64,000 bases of DNA. Source: DASXQK01 sp963757155 (GTDB lineage: Bacteria; Pseudomonadota; Alphaproteobacteria; Dongiales; Dongiaceae). The translations under genes and the position numbers were made by a program. Below the pieces are notes generated by a model that saw nothing but the letters and a program-made list of their open reading frames with translations, was not told the DNA's origin and did no database searches. Shown here in pieces: positions 36,831-46,959 of the stretch. Within the stretch, counting starts at the first letter, position 1; each line of letters starts with the position of its first letter. Where the stretch lies: the NCBI GenBank assembly GCA_963757155.1, contig CAVWQS010000040.1, forward strand, positions 372,001 through 436,000. Direction: 5' to 3'.

Positions 36831-37703
36831 TTAGCCGGCGAACCGCGGCTCGGGAACGCCGCGGATGCCGAGATCCAGGGCGAAGAGGCCGCCGGCCGCC
36901 GGCTGGTCCTTGAGCTTGTCGGGGGTCAGATCCCAGATCGCCGAGGTGACATAGAGGGTCGCGAGATCGGGGCCGCCGAACATGCAGCTCGTCGGCTTCT
37001 GCACCGGCATCTCGACGATCCGGTCGATGCGTCCGTCCGGCGCATAGCGGACCACGCGCCAGCCGTCCCATTGCGCGTTCCAGATGAAGCCTTCCTCATC
37101 GATGGTGCCGCCGTCGGGAACGACGTTCTGGGCCGTGGTGTCGGTGAAGAGGCTTCGGTTGGCGATGCGGCCGGCCGCGTGATCATAGTCGAAGCGATAG
37201 ATCCGGCGGTCCATGGAATCGGCGAAGTAGAAAGCATCATTCTCCAGCGACCAGACGAAGCAATTGGAGATGCCGATCTCCCCCAGCATGCGATGCACCG
37301 AGAGATCCGGATCGACGCGGAAGAGGGAGGCCGAATGCGCACTCAGACGATCGTCCATGGTGCCGGCCCAGAACCGGCCGCGACGGTCGCATTTGCCCTC
37401 GTTGAAGCGGTTGCGCGGGTTCTTGTCCGGCCGCGCGATCCATTCGATGCCGCCGGTGACGAGATCGTAGAGAGCGATGCCCGAGGCGAAGGCGACGATG
37501 AGCCCGCCTTCCTCGCGCAGCGCAAAGCTGCTGATGCGCTCCGGCATCTGCCAGCGCTCCACCGCCTGGGTCGCCGGGGTATAGCGCTGCAGCAGCTTGC
37601 CCTCGATATCGACCCAATAGAGGGCCTGCTCCGCCACATCCCAGACCGGCACTTCGCCCAGCCTGTTGCGGCAATCGACAACGCATTCGATCGAATCGCT
37701 CAT
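36831..37703 (-). CDS. SMP-30/gluconolactonase-family lactonase
   Basis: 290-residue six-bladed beta-propeller hydrolase of sugar lactones. Motifs: LGEVPVWDVAEQALYWVDI (metal Glu in LGEXPXW), NRFNEGKCDRRGRFWAGTM, ISNCFVWSLENDAFYFADS (the usual SNGLAWS variant with a Cys-Phe change), and DEEGFIWNAQWDGW. ATG 37703 is the start that gives the family N-terminus; the longer frame adds an Arg/Gly-rich stretch. It is first in the operon with dehydratase and SDR, with the GntR gene 57 bases upstream in the same direction. Confidence 0.92.
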   Translation of the reverse strand: MSDSIECVVDCRNRLGEVPVWDVAEQALYWVDIEGKLLQRYTPATQAVERWQMPERISSFALREEGGLIVAFASGIALYDLVTGGIEWIARPDKNPRNRFNEGKCDRRGRFWAGTMDDRLSAHSASLFRVDPDLSVHRMLGEIGISNCFVWSLENDAFYFADSMDRRIYRFDYDHAAGRIANRSLFTDTTAQNVVPDGGTIDEEGFIWNAQWDGWRVVRYAPDGRIDRIVEMPVQKPTSCMFGGPDLATLYVTSAIWDLTPDKLKDQPAAGGLFALDLGIRGVPEPRFAG

Positions 37704-37760
37704 CCTTCTCCCCCTTGCTCCAACCCCTGTCGCTTCCCGCAGTCCCAAACCGGGCCAGAG

Positions 37761-38609
37761 CTAACGCGGCTTGGGACGACGGGAGTCCCCGCGGGGGTTC
37801 TTGGGGGTCGCTTGTCTCGATGCCGGTCGCCTGCCGGGCGCCGCGGCCGCGTTCCGCGAGGGCACGCTGGCGTTGAGCGCGGCGCTCACGTCCCGCACGG
37901 CCTCGCGCAGATGCGAGCGCATGGCCTGGGCCGCGCCGCGAGAATCGCCGGCCTGGATGCGCTCGAAGATGCGCTCATGGGCGGCGATGGTATCTTCGGG
38001 CGTATGGCCTCGGAGCTCATGGCCGCGGAGGGAGAGATGGAAGGAGTCGCGCAGCGGCACGGCCATGGCTTCCAGGAGATGCCCCAGCATCCTGTTGCCG
38101 CTGGCCAGCGCCATGGCCTCATGGAAGCCGACATCCCACTGGTGATAGCGCTCCTCCGCCGCGGCGCGGTCGCCGCTGCGCATCTCCGCCGCCGCCGCCC
38201 GCATGCCGGCCAAGGCGCCGGCGATGGCCGCGGCCCCGGCGCGCGAGATCCGCTTGGCGCAGAGCGTGGCCGATTGGATCTCGAGCGCCTGGCGCACCTC
38301 GATGAGGTCGAGCAGGCCCTTGGCGTCATGGCGCATGGACGCGGCCAGAAAATCCCCGAAGGCCGAGCCGTCGGGCTCGCGCACGATGGCGCGGCGCCCG
38401 CGGGAGAGATCGAGAAGCCCGCGGCCGGAAAGCACCTTCACCGCCTCGCGCACCGTCAGCCGGCTCACCTCATAGGTCGTGGCGAGCTCGGCTTCACTGG
38501 GGAGCTGGGCACCGGGCGTCAGCTCGCCCAGGATGAGATCCATCAGCCCGGCGACGACACGGTCGACGGCGGGAAGCGCAGGGCCGGGGAGTGTCGTGCT
38601 CGGTAGCAT
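37761..38609 (-). CDS. GntR-family (FadR/FCD subgroup) transcriptional regulator
   Basis: 282-residue regulator. The N-terminal winged HTH is LGELTPGAQLPSEAELATTYEVSRLTVREAVKVLSGRGLL. The C-terminal all-helical FCD domain (LLDLIEVRQALEIQSATLCA; HEAMALASGNRMLGHLL; AHERIFERIQAGD) binds a metal and a carboxylate ligand. The C-terminus is an unusual Arg/Pro-rich basic tail. It lies between the catabolic operon and the divergent sugar importer, the expected place for their shared regulator. Confidence 0.93.
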   Translation of the reverse strand: MLPSTTLPGPALPAVDRVVAGLMDLILGELTPGAQLPSEAELATTYEVSRLTVREAVKVLSGRGLLDLSRGRRAIVREPDGSAFGDFLAASMRHDAKGLLDLIEVRQALEIQSATLCAKRISRAGAAAIAGALAGMRAAAAEMRSGDRAAAEERYHQWDVGFHEAMALASGNRMLGHLLEAMAVPLRDSFHLSLRGHELRGHTPEDTIAAHERIFERIQAGDSRGAAQAMRSHLREAVRDVSAALNASVPSRNAAAAPGRRPASRQATPKNPRGDSRRPKPR

Positions 38610-38621
38610 GGGATCAAAAGT

Positions 38622-38750
38622 TATCTGATAGGTTTGTCACGGTCAATGTTACGGCGTAACGAAGGGTAGGGCCGGATTGCCGTCACTAATCAGCAATCTG
38701 GCGGAGAAACTCGCAACGGCGCCTGAGCTTCCTTTACAGACATATCTGAT
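38622..38750. promoter_or_regulatory. Divergent regulatory region with three dyad sites
   Basis: Between the GntR gene (start 38609) and the importer gene (start 38811): TATCTGATA at 38622-38630, the perfect palindrome GTTACGGCGTAAC at 38648-38660, and TATCTGATT at 38743-38751. The repeated ATCTGAT core flanking both promoters fits a shared operator; assignment to the GntR protein is inference. Confidence 0.45.
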
Positions 38751-38810
38751 TTATCGTAGCGTTGGATGTTCGATCAGCAAGGCTCGAACCAACAGTTATG
38801 GGAGGATCCG

Positions 38811-39825
38811 ATGGGGAAGGCATTCCTGCGGCGTGCACTGCCGGCAATTGCGGCCGGCGTTCTGACCATCTCGAGTTTTTCGACGGCTCACGCCTTCGAT
38901 CCGCAAGCGAAGTGGTGCTCCGGCGTCAAGATCGCCGCCTTTCCGGGCGGACCGCAGGGCGGCGTCTTCGCCAACAACGTCTATAACGGCTTCCGCCAGG
39001 CGGAGATGGATCTGGGTCCCACGGTGACCTACTACTTCTCCAACTGGGATCCGAACACCATGCTGACCCAGATCAAGCAGGCGATCGCAACCAAGGTCGA
39101 CGGCATCGCCACCTATGGCTTCGGCGGCGACGACGCCACCGATCCGCTGGTCGACCAGGCTTTCGCGCAGGGCATCGTCTTCACGACGCTCAACACCTCC
39201 CTGCCCAAGGCCCAGGAAACCTATTCCCCGAAGGGCCTCGGCTATATCGGCGCCAATAACTATGCGGCGGGCTTTGCGCTGGGCACCGAAGCGGCCAAGC
39301 GCGCCAGCCTGAAGACCGGCGACAAGGTCTTCGTCTGGGGGCTCAAGGGCCAGGGCGGCGATCGCGGCCAGCGCACCGTCGGCGTCATCGACGCCTTCCA
39401 GAAGGTCGGCGCCGATGTCATCTATCAGGAGATCGACGCGGCGACGAATGCCGATCCCAATGCCGGCACGGCGACCTTCGTCGGCGTGATGAAGAAGAAT
39501 CCCGAAGTGAAGATCGTGGTCACCGACCATGGCGGCCTCACCTCCAATGTCGGGGTCTATGCCCGGGCCGCCTCGCTGGAGCCCGGCAAGGTGCTCTTCG
39601 CCGGCTTCGACATGTCGCCCAACACGGCCCAGGCGGTGAAGGACGGCTTCCAGAATCTGGTGATCGACCAGCAGCCCTTCCTGCAGGGCTATCTGCCGAT
39701 CCTCAATATCTGCCTGACCAAGAAATATCGGCTTCTCCGGCTTCTCCGTGAATACGGCCGGCGCCTTCGTGGACAAGACGAATATCGATGCGGTCGCCCC
39801 TCTGGCGGCCCAGGAAATACGCTAA
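38811..39825 (+). CDS. Sugar ABC importer substrate-binding protein, C-terminal frameshift
   Basis: Exported receptor of about 337 residues. ATG 38811 has GGGAGGATCCG upstream. A signal peptide (RRALPAIAAGVLTISSFSTA with AHA) precedes the mature protein with WCSGVKIAAFPGGPQGG and the sugar-binding fold (IATYGFGGDDATDPLVDQA; VLFAGFDMSPNTAQAVKDG). One extra C near 39732 shifts the frame after CLTKKY; the natural end GFSGFSVNTAGAFVDKTN...AAQEIR is in another frame and stops at 39825. It resembles rhizopine/galactofuranose-type receptors; the ligand probably links to the aldonate genes. Confidence 0.85.
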
Positions 39826-39881
39826 CGAAGCGTCTGAATCGACTGGCGATCCGATCGCAAGATCGCTAGACAGTTTGCGAT

Positions 39882-39907
39882 GTAGCGGGGCCTCCGGGCC
39901 CCGCTAC
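39882..39907 (+). terminator. Perfect 11-bp tetraloop hairpin between binding protein and ATPase genes
   Basis: GTAGCGGGGCC, loop TCCG, then GGCCCCGCTAC, followed by CGTTTCTAAA. It is intergenic, 57 bases after the binding-protein stop. It probably acts as an attenuator or mRNA stabiliser that keeps receptor levels above transporter levels. Confidence 0.7.
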
Positions 39908-39932
39908 CGTTTCTAAATCCTAGGGGCCAGTC

Positions 39933-40715
39933 ATGTCCGACGCAGGGCAATCCGAGGGCGTCCCGGTCATCGAGCTTCGCGGCGTCTCCAAGACGTTCGG
40001 CGAGGTGCGCTCCCTGTCGGGCGTGAATTTCTTCGTCGATCGCGGCGAGATCGTCGGCCTGCTGGGCGACAATGGCGCCGGCAAATCGACGCTGGTGAAG
40101 ACGATCATGGGCTATCACGTCCCCGATCGCGGCGGGGAGATCTATTTCCACGGCAAGCGCATCGACGACTGGTCGGTCGGGCGCGCCCGCAGCCTCGGCA
40201 TCGAGACCGTCTATCAGGAACGGGCGCTCTGCGAGAAGCAGCCGATCTGGCGCAACATGTTCATGGGGCGCGAGCCGCGGACCAAATGGGGCCTGCTCGA
40301 CGTCAAGCGCATGCGGCGGGAATCGGCGCGCCTGATGAGCGAGCATATGGGCTTCACCTCGGCGGCGGTCCATCCCGACAATGTCGTGATGACCATGTCG
40401 GGCGGCGAGAAGCAGGGCGTGGCCATCACCCGGGCGCTGCATTTCGATGCCGAGCTCGTCATTCTCGACGAGCCGACCATGGGGCTTTCCCTCACCGAGA
40501 CGAAGAAGACGCTGGAGTTCGTTCATAACATCAAGAGGGCCGGCAAATCGGCGATCTTCATCGATCACAACATCTTCCACGTCTATCCCGTGGTCGACCG
40601 CCTCTATGTGCTGGATCGCGGGAAGGTGGCCGGGATGTATTCGAAGGACGAGATCTCCATGGACGAACTGATCGCGCGCCTCTACCGGGTGGCGCAAACC
40701 GGCTCGCTGGAGTAG
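39933..40715 (+). CDS. Sugar ABC importer ATPase (single-NBD type)
   Basis: 260-residue ATPase with one nucleotide-binding domain: Walker A GDNGAGKST, Q-loop VYQERALCE, signature MSGGEKQGVAITRALH, Walker B LVILDEPTMGLSLTE and H-loop AIFIDHNIFHVYPV. It is RbsA-like but half length, as in FrcA-type importers. The permease starts 7 bases after its stop. It is part of the importer divergent from the GntR gene. Confidence 0.92.
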   Translation: MSDAGQSEGVPVIELRGVSKTFGEVRSLSGVNFFVDRGEIVGLLGDNGAGKSTLVKTIMGYHVPDRGGEIYFHGKRIDDWSVGRARSLGIETVYQERALCEKQPIWRNMFMGREPRTKWGLLDVKRMRRESARLMSEHMGFTSAAVHPDNVVMTMSGGEKQGVAITRALHFDAELVILDEPTMGLSLTETKKTLEFVHNIKRAGKSAIFIDHNIFHVYPVVDRLYVLDRGKVAGMYSKDEISMDELIARLYRVAQTGSLE

Positions 40716-40722
40716 GCCCGGC

Positions 40723-41740
40723 ATGAGCGAAGCTGCCGTCAAGCCGAAAGGCAACCGGGTCGCCCCGCCGTCGGTCTTCCGGCGCTATGGCTCGCAGATG
40801 GGCATCATCGGCGTCGGCCTCGCCATGTGGGCGGGCTTCATCATCGCCGCCCCCACCGTCTTCCTCGATGTCGACATCTACAAGGCCTTCGCCCAGACGA
40901 CGCCGCTGTTCGGCGTGCTGGCGCTGGCCCTGACCTTCGTCGTCATCACCGGCGAGATCGACCTTTCCTTCCCCTCGATCATGGCGCTGGGAACGGCGGT
41001 GTTCTGCCTGCTGGTCAAGGCCGAGCTGCCGCAATGGGTGGCCTTGCTCGGCGGCTTCGCCACCGGGGCGCTCTGCGGCTGGGTCAACGGCGCGCTGGTC
41101 GCCCGGCTCGGCATCCCCTCGCTGGTCATCACCATCGGCACCTCGTTCCTTTACCGCGGCATCGAGCTGGTGCTGATGAACGGCACCGGCGTCCCGCTGA
41201 CGCCGGACAAATTCCCGACCATGCATCTCGCTGCTGAACTCGGCGCCCTTCGGCATTCCCGTCCAATCGCTCTGGACCGTGCTCTTGCGGTCATTCTCTG
41301 GGTGCTGTTGAACCGCACCCGCTTCGGCGCCCATGTCTTCCTCGTCGGCGACAATCCGACCAGCGCGCGGCTGATGGGCGTCAATGTGGCCAGCGTGAAG
41401 ACCCGCGCCTTCATGCTGGTGGGCGTGATGGCCGTCTTCGCCGGGCTGATGACCTCCTTCGTCGGCTACTACTTCTGGCCGACGACCGGGCGACGGCTTC
41501 CTGCTGAACACCATCGCCTCGGTCTTCCTCGGCGGCACCTCGGTCTTCGGCGGGGCGGGCAGCATCGTGGGCTCCCTGGTCGCCTCCTACATCATCGGCG
41601 CCATCAATGCCGGCATCGTCTCGGCCGGCATCAACGCCTTCTTCACCCAGCTCTGCTTCGGCCTGGTGATCGTGGTGTCGGTGGTGCTGCAGACCATCAT
41701 CGAGCGCCGGGTCCGCCGCCAGCCGATCATCGCGCGGTAA
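40723..41740 (+). CDS. Sugar ABC importer permease (RbsC/FrcC type), multiply frameshifted
   Basis: RbsC-family permease of about 338 residues. The first frame gives SQMGIIGVGLAMWAGFIIAAP, ITGEIDLSFPSIMALGTAVF and ILWVLLNRTRFGAHVFLVGDNPTSARLMG. Between about 41240 and 41283 the conserved sequence (SAPFGIPVQSLWTVLL) is in another frame and then returns. From about 41488 the frame changes again to DGFLLNTIASVFLGGTSVFG...RRVRRQPIIAR, ending at 41740. Three indels in one gene either make it a pseudogene or mark poor consensus. The 3' end overlaps the convergent HAD gene by 14 bases. Confidence 0.8.
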
Positions 41741-42407
41741 TTCGTCTCCCGATCAACGCCGGCAATTCCCGCATGTCGTCGAACAGGGCGTCCGGCGACA
41801 AGGCGGCGAGGCCTTGGCGGTAGGCGGGGCCGGCGGCATGGCCGCCGCCGGTGAAGGCGAAGACCGTCATGCCCGCCCGCTGCGCCGCCTCGATCCCGGG
41901 CGCGCTGTCCTCGATCACCAGGCAGTGCTCAGGCGGGACACCCATCTGCCCGGCGGCATGGAGGAAGAGATCCGGCTCGGGTTTTCCCTTGGCGACCATG
42001 CTGGCGCTGAAGAGATGCGGGTCGAATCGCGGCAGCAGGCCCGTCACCTCCAGGGACAGTCGGATCCGGTCGGGCAGGCTCGATGAGGCCACGCAAGAGG
42101 GGATCGTCAGCCTGTCGAGGGTCTCGAAGACGCCGGGGATAGGCTTGAGCTCACGGCGGTAGACCTCGAACAGGCGCTCCCGCATTTGCTCGAGCTGCTC
42201 GGCGCTCAACTCGACGCCGAGCTCGCGGCGCAGGACGGTCTTCAGATTGGCGAGGCTGCGCCCGAGAAAGAGCTCATAGGCCTTCGCCACCTCCATGGGA
42301 TGGCCGGCGGCCGCCAGCCCCTCGAGCAGGACACGGAAGGCCAGGGGCTCGCTGTCCACCAGCACGCCGTCGCAATCGAAGATGATCAGGCTGAGCTCGG
42401 ACGCCAC
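41727..42407 (-). CDS. HAD-superfamily phosphatase/phosphoglucomutase-like hydrolase
   Basis: 226-residue HAD hydrolase. Motif I is IIFDCDGVLVDSEPLA, motif II VASSSLPDRI, motif III KGKPEPD and motif IV CLVIEDSAPGIEAAQRAGM. The cap domain is of the beta-phosphoglucomutase type. The start is GTG 42407, immediately after the stop of the upstream SDR. It ends the polyol operon (importer, two SDRs, HAD). HAD phosphatases of this kind occur with sorbitol/mannitol genes in Rhodobacter-type smo/mtl clusters; the substrate is probably a sugar or polyol phosphate. Confidence 0.9.
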   Translation of the reverse strand: MASELSLIIFDCDGVLVDSEPLAFRVLLEGLAAAGHPMEVAKAYELFLGRSLANLKTVLRRELGVELSAEQLEQMRERLFEVYRRELKPIPGVFETLDRLTIPSCVASSSLPDRIRLSLEVTGLLPRFDPHLFSASMVAKGKPEPDLFLHAAGQMGVPPEHCLVIEDSAPGIEAAQRAGMTVFAFTGGGHAAGPAYRQGLAALSPDALFDDMRELPALIGRRITAR

Positions 42408-43179
42408 TCAGCTCATCCAATTGCCGCCATCGACATTGAGGGTCTGGGCGACGATGTAATCGGCGTCGGCGGAGGCGAGGAACACCGCCGCGCCGGCGAC
42501 GTCGCCCGGAACGCCCATGCGGCCATAGGGAACGGCGAGGCCGACCTGGCGCTTCTTCTCGCCCAGCGGGAGGTTTTCGTATTTGGCGAAGAGGGAATCG
42601 ACCGCATCCCACATCGGCGTATCGATGACTCCGGGCGCGATCCCGTTGACGTTGATCTTGTGCTTGATGAGCGCCAGCCCGGCCGATTGGGTGAGGCTGA
42701 TGACCGCGGCCTTGCTGGCGCAATAGACGGCGACCAGCGCCTCGCCCCGGCGGCCGGCCTGGCTGGAGAAATTGACGATCTTGCCGCCCTGGCCCTGGCG
42801 CACCATCTGGGCGCGCCACCGCCTGCAGGGTGAAGAGCAGGCCCTTCACATTGATGGCGAATTGCCGGTCGTAGCTCTCCTCGGTGATCTCCAGCAGCGG
42901 GCCCATGTCGAAGATGGCGGCATTGTTGACGAGGATGTCGATGCGGCCCGCCGCGGCGACGACCTTCGCGACCATGGAGTCGATGGAGGGTCGCTTGGTG
43001 ACGTCGAGCGCCAGGCCGATCGCCCCGCCGCCGATCGCCTTGGCGGTGGCCGCCGCCTCCTTCTCCAGGATATCGGCGACGACGACCCGCGCACCCTCGG
43101 CGGCGAAGCGCTCGCAGATCGCAGCGCCGATCCCGCGCGCCCCGCCGGTGACGATGGCGACCTTGTCCCTAAGCTTCAT
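42408..43179 (-). CDS. Polyol dehydrogenase-like SDR (SmoS-like), frameshifted
   Basis: Classical SDR of about 257 residues: MKLRDKVAIVTGGARGIGAAI, NNAAIF, then in a second frame KIVNFSSQAGRRGEAL, YCASK and the C-terminus TLNVDGGNWMS. Homology moves between frames after LLFTLQAVA near 42812 (GCGCGCCCA); one base is lost or gained. Phrases such as QAGRRGEALVAVYCASKAA and GVIDTPMWDAVD are typical of sorbitol (L-iditol 2-) dehydrogenases, matching the polyol importer upstream. It would oxidise a hexitol to a ketose with NAD. Confidence 0.85.
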
Positions 43180-43191
43180 GCCGCTATGCGC

Positions 43192-43965
43192 CTACCAGCA
43201 GCTATAGCCGCCGTCCGCCAGCACGATGCTCCCGGTCAGCAGGCTCGCCGCATCGGAGGCCAGGAACAGCACGACCGAGCCGATCTCCTCGACCGTGCCC
43301 ATGCGGCGCATCGGCGTGCCTTCGATCCAGTATTTGAACATCTCCGGATTCTCCATGCCGAAGCGGTTCAAGGGGGTATCGATATAGGTCGGCGCCACGG
43401 CATTGACCCGCACCCCCCGCGCGCCCCATTCCGCCGCCAGGGATTTGGTCAGATGATGCACCGCCGCCTTGGAGGCGTTGTAGTAGCTCTGGGGCTGGGG
43501 CCGGTTGACGATGAAGCCGGACATCGAGCCGACATTGACGATCGAGCCCTTGCCGCGCTCCAGCATCTCCCGTCCGAAGGCCCGGCAGCACCAGAAGACG
43601 CCGTTGAGATTGACGTCGAGGACGTTCAGCCAATGCTCGTCGGCGACGTCTTCCGCCGGGGTATCGCTGCGGGCGATGCCGGCATTGTTGACCAGGATAT
43701 CCACCCCGCCGAAGCGCTTGGTGAGTTGTGCGGCGACGACGGTCACCCGTTCGGAATCCGTGACATCCATCTCCACGACCTCGACGGCATGGCCCTTCTT
43801 TTTCATCTCATCCTGGCCCTCGGCCGCCACGGCGGGATCGCGATCGGCGATGACGACCCGCGCCCCGGCCTCGGCCAGGGCCTCGACGCAGGCGAGCCCG
43901 ATGGCACGTGCCCCGCCGGTGACGACCGCAACACGTCCGTCGAGCTGATACTTCTCCAGATACAC
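43192..43965 (-). CDS. Polyol/galactitol-type short-chain dehydrogenase
   Basis: 257-residue classical SDR: cofactor motif TGGARAIGLACVEAL, acidic NAD selector IADRDPAV, NNAGIARS, catalytic Ser in NVGSMSG and YYNASK. The sequence resembles galactitol/xylitol/arabinitol dehydrogenases (C-terminal VLADGGYSCW). It lies between the importer ATPase gene and the SmoS-like SDR, so the cluster can probably oxidise two different polyols or two positions of one. Confidence 0.92.
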   Translation of the reverse strand: MYLEKYQLDGRVAVVTGGARAIGLACVEALAEAGARVVIADRDPAVAAEGQDEMKKKGHAVEVVEMDVTDSERVTVVAAQLTKRFGGVDILVNNAGIARSDTPAEDVADEHWLNVLDVNLNGVFWCCRAFGREMLERGKGSIVNVGSMSGFIVNRPQPQSYYNASKAAVHHLTKSLAAEWGARGVRVNAVAPTYIDTPLNRFGMENPEMFKYWIEGTPMRRMGTVEEIGSVVLFLASDAASLLTGSIVLADGGYSCW

Positions 43966-43987
43966 CAGTGGTTTCCTTACTTGCTTG

Positions 43988-45147
<1,160 letters not shown>

Positions 45148-45172
45148 GCTTTGTCCTCCCGGATATCCGGCC

Positions 45173-46003
45173 TCATTTCACGGCGCCGAAGGTCAGGCCC
45201 CGCACCAGCTGGCGCTGGGAGAACCAGCCCAGGATCAGGATGGGCGCGATCGCCATGGTCGAAGCCGCCGAGAGCTTGGCCCAGAACAGGCCCTCGGGGC
45301 TGGAATAGGAGGCGATGAAGGCGGTGAGGGGGGCGGCATTGGTCGTCGTCAGGTTCAAGGTCCAGAAGGCCTCGTTCCAGGCCAGGATCACGTTGAGAAG
45401 CAAGGTCGAGGCGATGCCGGGAATGGCCATGGGCGTCAGCACATAGACGATCTCCCGCCACAACGTGGCGCCGTCCATCCGCGCGGCCTCCAGGATCTCG
45501 CCCGGGATCTCCTTGAAATAGGTGAAGAGCATCCAGACGATGATCGGCAGGTTGATCAGGAACTCCACCGCGATCAGCCCGCCGCGGGTATCGAGCAGCC
45601 CGGTATTCTTGAACAGGAGATAGATCGGGATCAGGGCGCCGACCGGCGGCATCATCTTGGTGGAGAGCATCCAGAGCAGCACGTCCTTCGTGCGCTTGCC
45701 CGGCGCGAAGGCCATGGCCCAGGCGGCGGGCACGGCGAAGAGGAGGCCGAGCAAGGTCGAGCCGACGGAGAGGATGATCGAGTTGGCGGCGAACCGCAGA
45801 TAATTGGAGCGCACCTGCACGATCCCGAAATTCTCCAGGGTCCAATGGAAGAACAGGAATTTCGGCGGCGTCGAGAAGGCCTCCAGCTCGGTCTTGAAGC
45901 TGGTCAGGACCATCCACAGGATCGGAAAGAATATGAGAGAGCCGACGATCCAGCCGGCGGCTGTCGTGGCGGTTCGGCGCTGGAGCGAAGCGGCACGGGC
46001 CAT
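45173..46003 (-). CDS. Polyol ABC importer permease (SmoG/MalG type)
   Basis: 276-residue permease of the carbohydrate CUT1 family. N-terminal TAAGWIVGSLIFFPILWMVLTSFK is the standard MalG start. The EAA loop EILEAARMDGATLWREIVYVLTPMAIPG is intact. ATG 46003 lies just after the preceding permease stop. It pairs with the 46007 permease. Confidence 0.93.
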   Translation of the reverse strand: MARAASLQRRTATTAAGWIVGSLIFFPILWMVLTSFKTELEAFSTPPKFLFFHWTLENFGIVQVRSNYLRFAANSIILSVGSTLLGLLFAVPAAWAMAFAPGKRTKDVLLWMLSTKMMPPVGALIPIYLLFKNTGLLDTRGGLIAVEFLINLPIIVWMLFTYFKEIPGEILEAARMDGATLWREIVYVLTPMAIPGIASTLLLNVILAWNEAFWTLNLTTTNAAPLTAFIASYSSPEGLFWAKLSAASTMAIAPILILGWFSQRQLVRGLTFGAVK

Positions 46004-46006
46004 GGC

Positions 46007-46879
46007 TCAGGCCTCCAGATTCCGTCCGATCATTCGGACGAGGAAGAAGGCCACGATATTGGCCAGGACGACGGCGACGATGCCGCCGGCCGAGGCACCG
46101 CCGATGTCGAACTGCAGCAGGGCCTGGGCATAGACGAGGAAGGGGATGTTGGTCGTCTGCAGCCCCGGGCCGCCGCCGGTCGTCACCAGGATCTCGGCGA
46201 AGACGTTCAGCAGGAAGATCGTCTCGATCAGGATCACCACGGTGATCGCCCGGCTGAGATGGGGCAGGACGATATAGAAGAAGAAGGAGATCGCCGGCGT
46301 GCCGTCCATCTCGGCCGCCTCCTTCTGCTCCTGATCGAGGGATTGCAGCGAGGTCAGCAGGATGAGGGCGGCGAAGGGCAGCCATTGCCAGGCCACGATC
46401 AGGCTGATGGCGGTGAGCGGCGCCTCCGCGAACCAGTCGATGGGCTTGAGCCCGACGGATTTGGCGAGCCAGGCGAAGAGCCCGGAGACCGGATGCATCA
46501 GCAGGTTCTTCCAGATCAGGGCACTGACCGTGGGCATCACGAAGAAGGGGGCCAGGACCATGAGGCGAACGATGCCGACGCCGAAGAAGGGCTGGTCGAG
46601 GAGAAGGGCCACGAGCGTGCCGCCGACCACCGTGATGATCAGAACGCCACCGACCAGCTTCAGCGTATTGCCGAGGGCGGCAAAGAAGGCCGGGTCCGTC
46701 AGGAAATAGCGGAAGTTATCGAGGCCGGCGAAGGATTCATTGCCGGGATCGAGGAGGTTGTAGTTCAGCGCCGAGAAATAGAGGGTCATGCCCAGGGGCA
46801 CGATCATCCAGAGAAACAGCACCAGCACCGATGGGGCGATGGCAGTCCTCGCCAATCCGCTTGCATGACGGGTCGCCAT
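46007..46879 (-). CDS. Polyol ABC importer permease (SmoF/MalF type)
   Basis: 290-residue CUT1 permease: ALVLFLWMIVPLGMTLYFSALNY-type first helix, large periplasmic loop and EAA loop KEAAEMDGTPAISFFFYIVLPHLSRA. A GGAGGAGCGGTC ribosome site precedes its ATG. Between it and the binding-protein gene lies the hairpin at 46921-46950. Confidence 0.93.
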   Translation of the reverse strand: MATRHASGLARTAIAPSVLVLFLWMIVPLGMTLYFSALNYNLLDPGNESFAGLDNFRYFLTDPAFFAALGNTLKLVGGVLIITVVGGTLVALLLDQPFFGVGIVRLMVLAPFFVMPTVSALIWKNLLMHPVSGLFAWLAKSVGLKPIDWFAEAPLTAISLIVAWQWLPFAALILLTSLQSLDQEQKEAAEMDGTPAISFFFYIVLPHLSRAITVVILIETIFLLNVFAEILVTTGGGPGLQTTNIPFLVYAQALLQFDIGGASAGGIVAVVLANIVAFFLVRMIGRNLEA

Positions 46880-46920
46880 GACCGCTCCTCCTGGCGCCTG
46901 AATGCCTACCCGAATCCCTG

Positions 46921-46950
46921 GGGGGCCGCCCGGCTCGTGCCGGGCAGCCC
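46921..46950 (-). terminator. Tetraloop hairpin between polyol-binding-protein and permease genes
   Basis: GCCCGGC-ACGA-GCCGGGC (read on the minus strand), extended by a U-G pair and five more pairs (GGGGC/GCCCC) to about 13 bp. It lies 10 bases after the binding-protein stop, with no U-run. It is probably an mRNA stabiliser or attenuator. Confidence 0.6.
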
Positions 46951-46959
46951 CGCCGGGTC

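Noticed and set aside
35169..38606. 1145-codon open frame on the plus strand
   Set aside because: It is antisense to the SDR, DgoD-like, SMP-30 and GntR genes, all with clear family motifs; composition (His/Arg/Asp/Gly-rich) is that of a GC-rich shadow frame.
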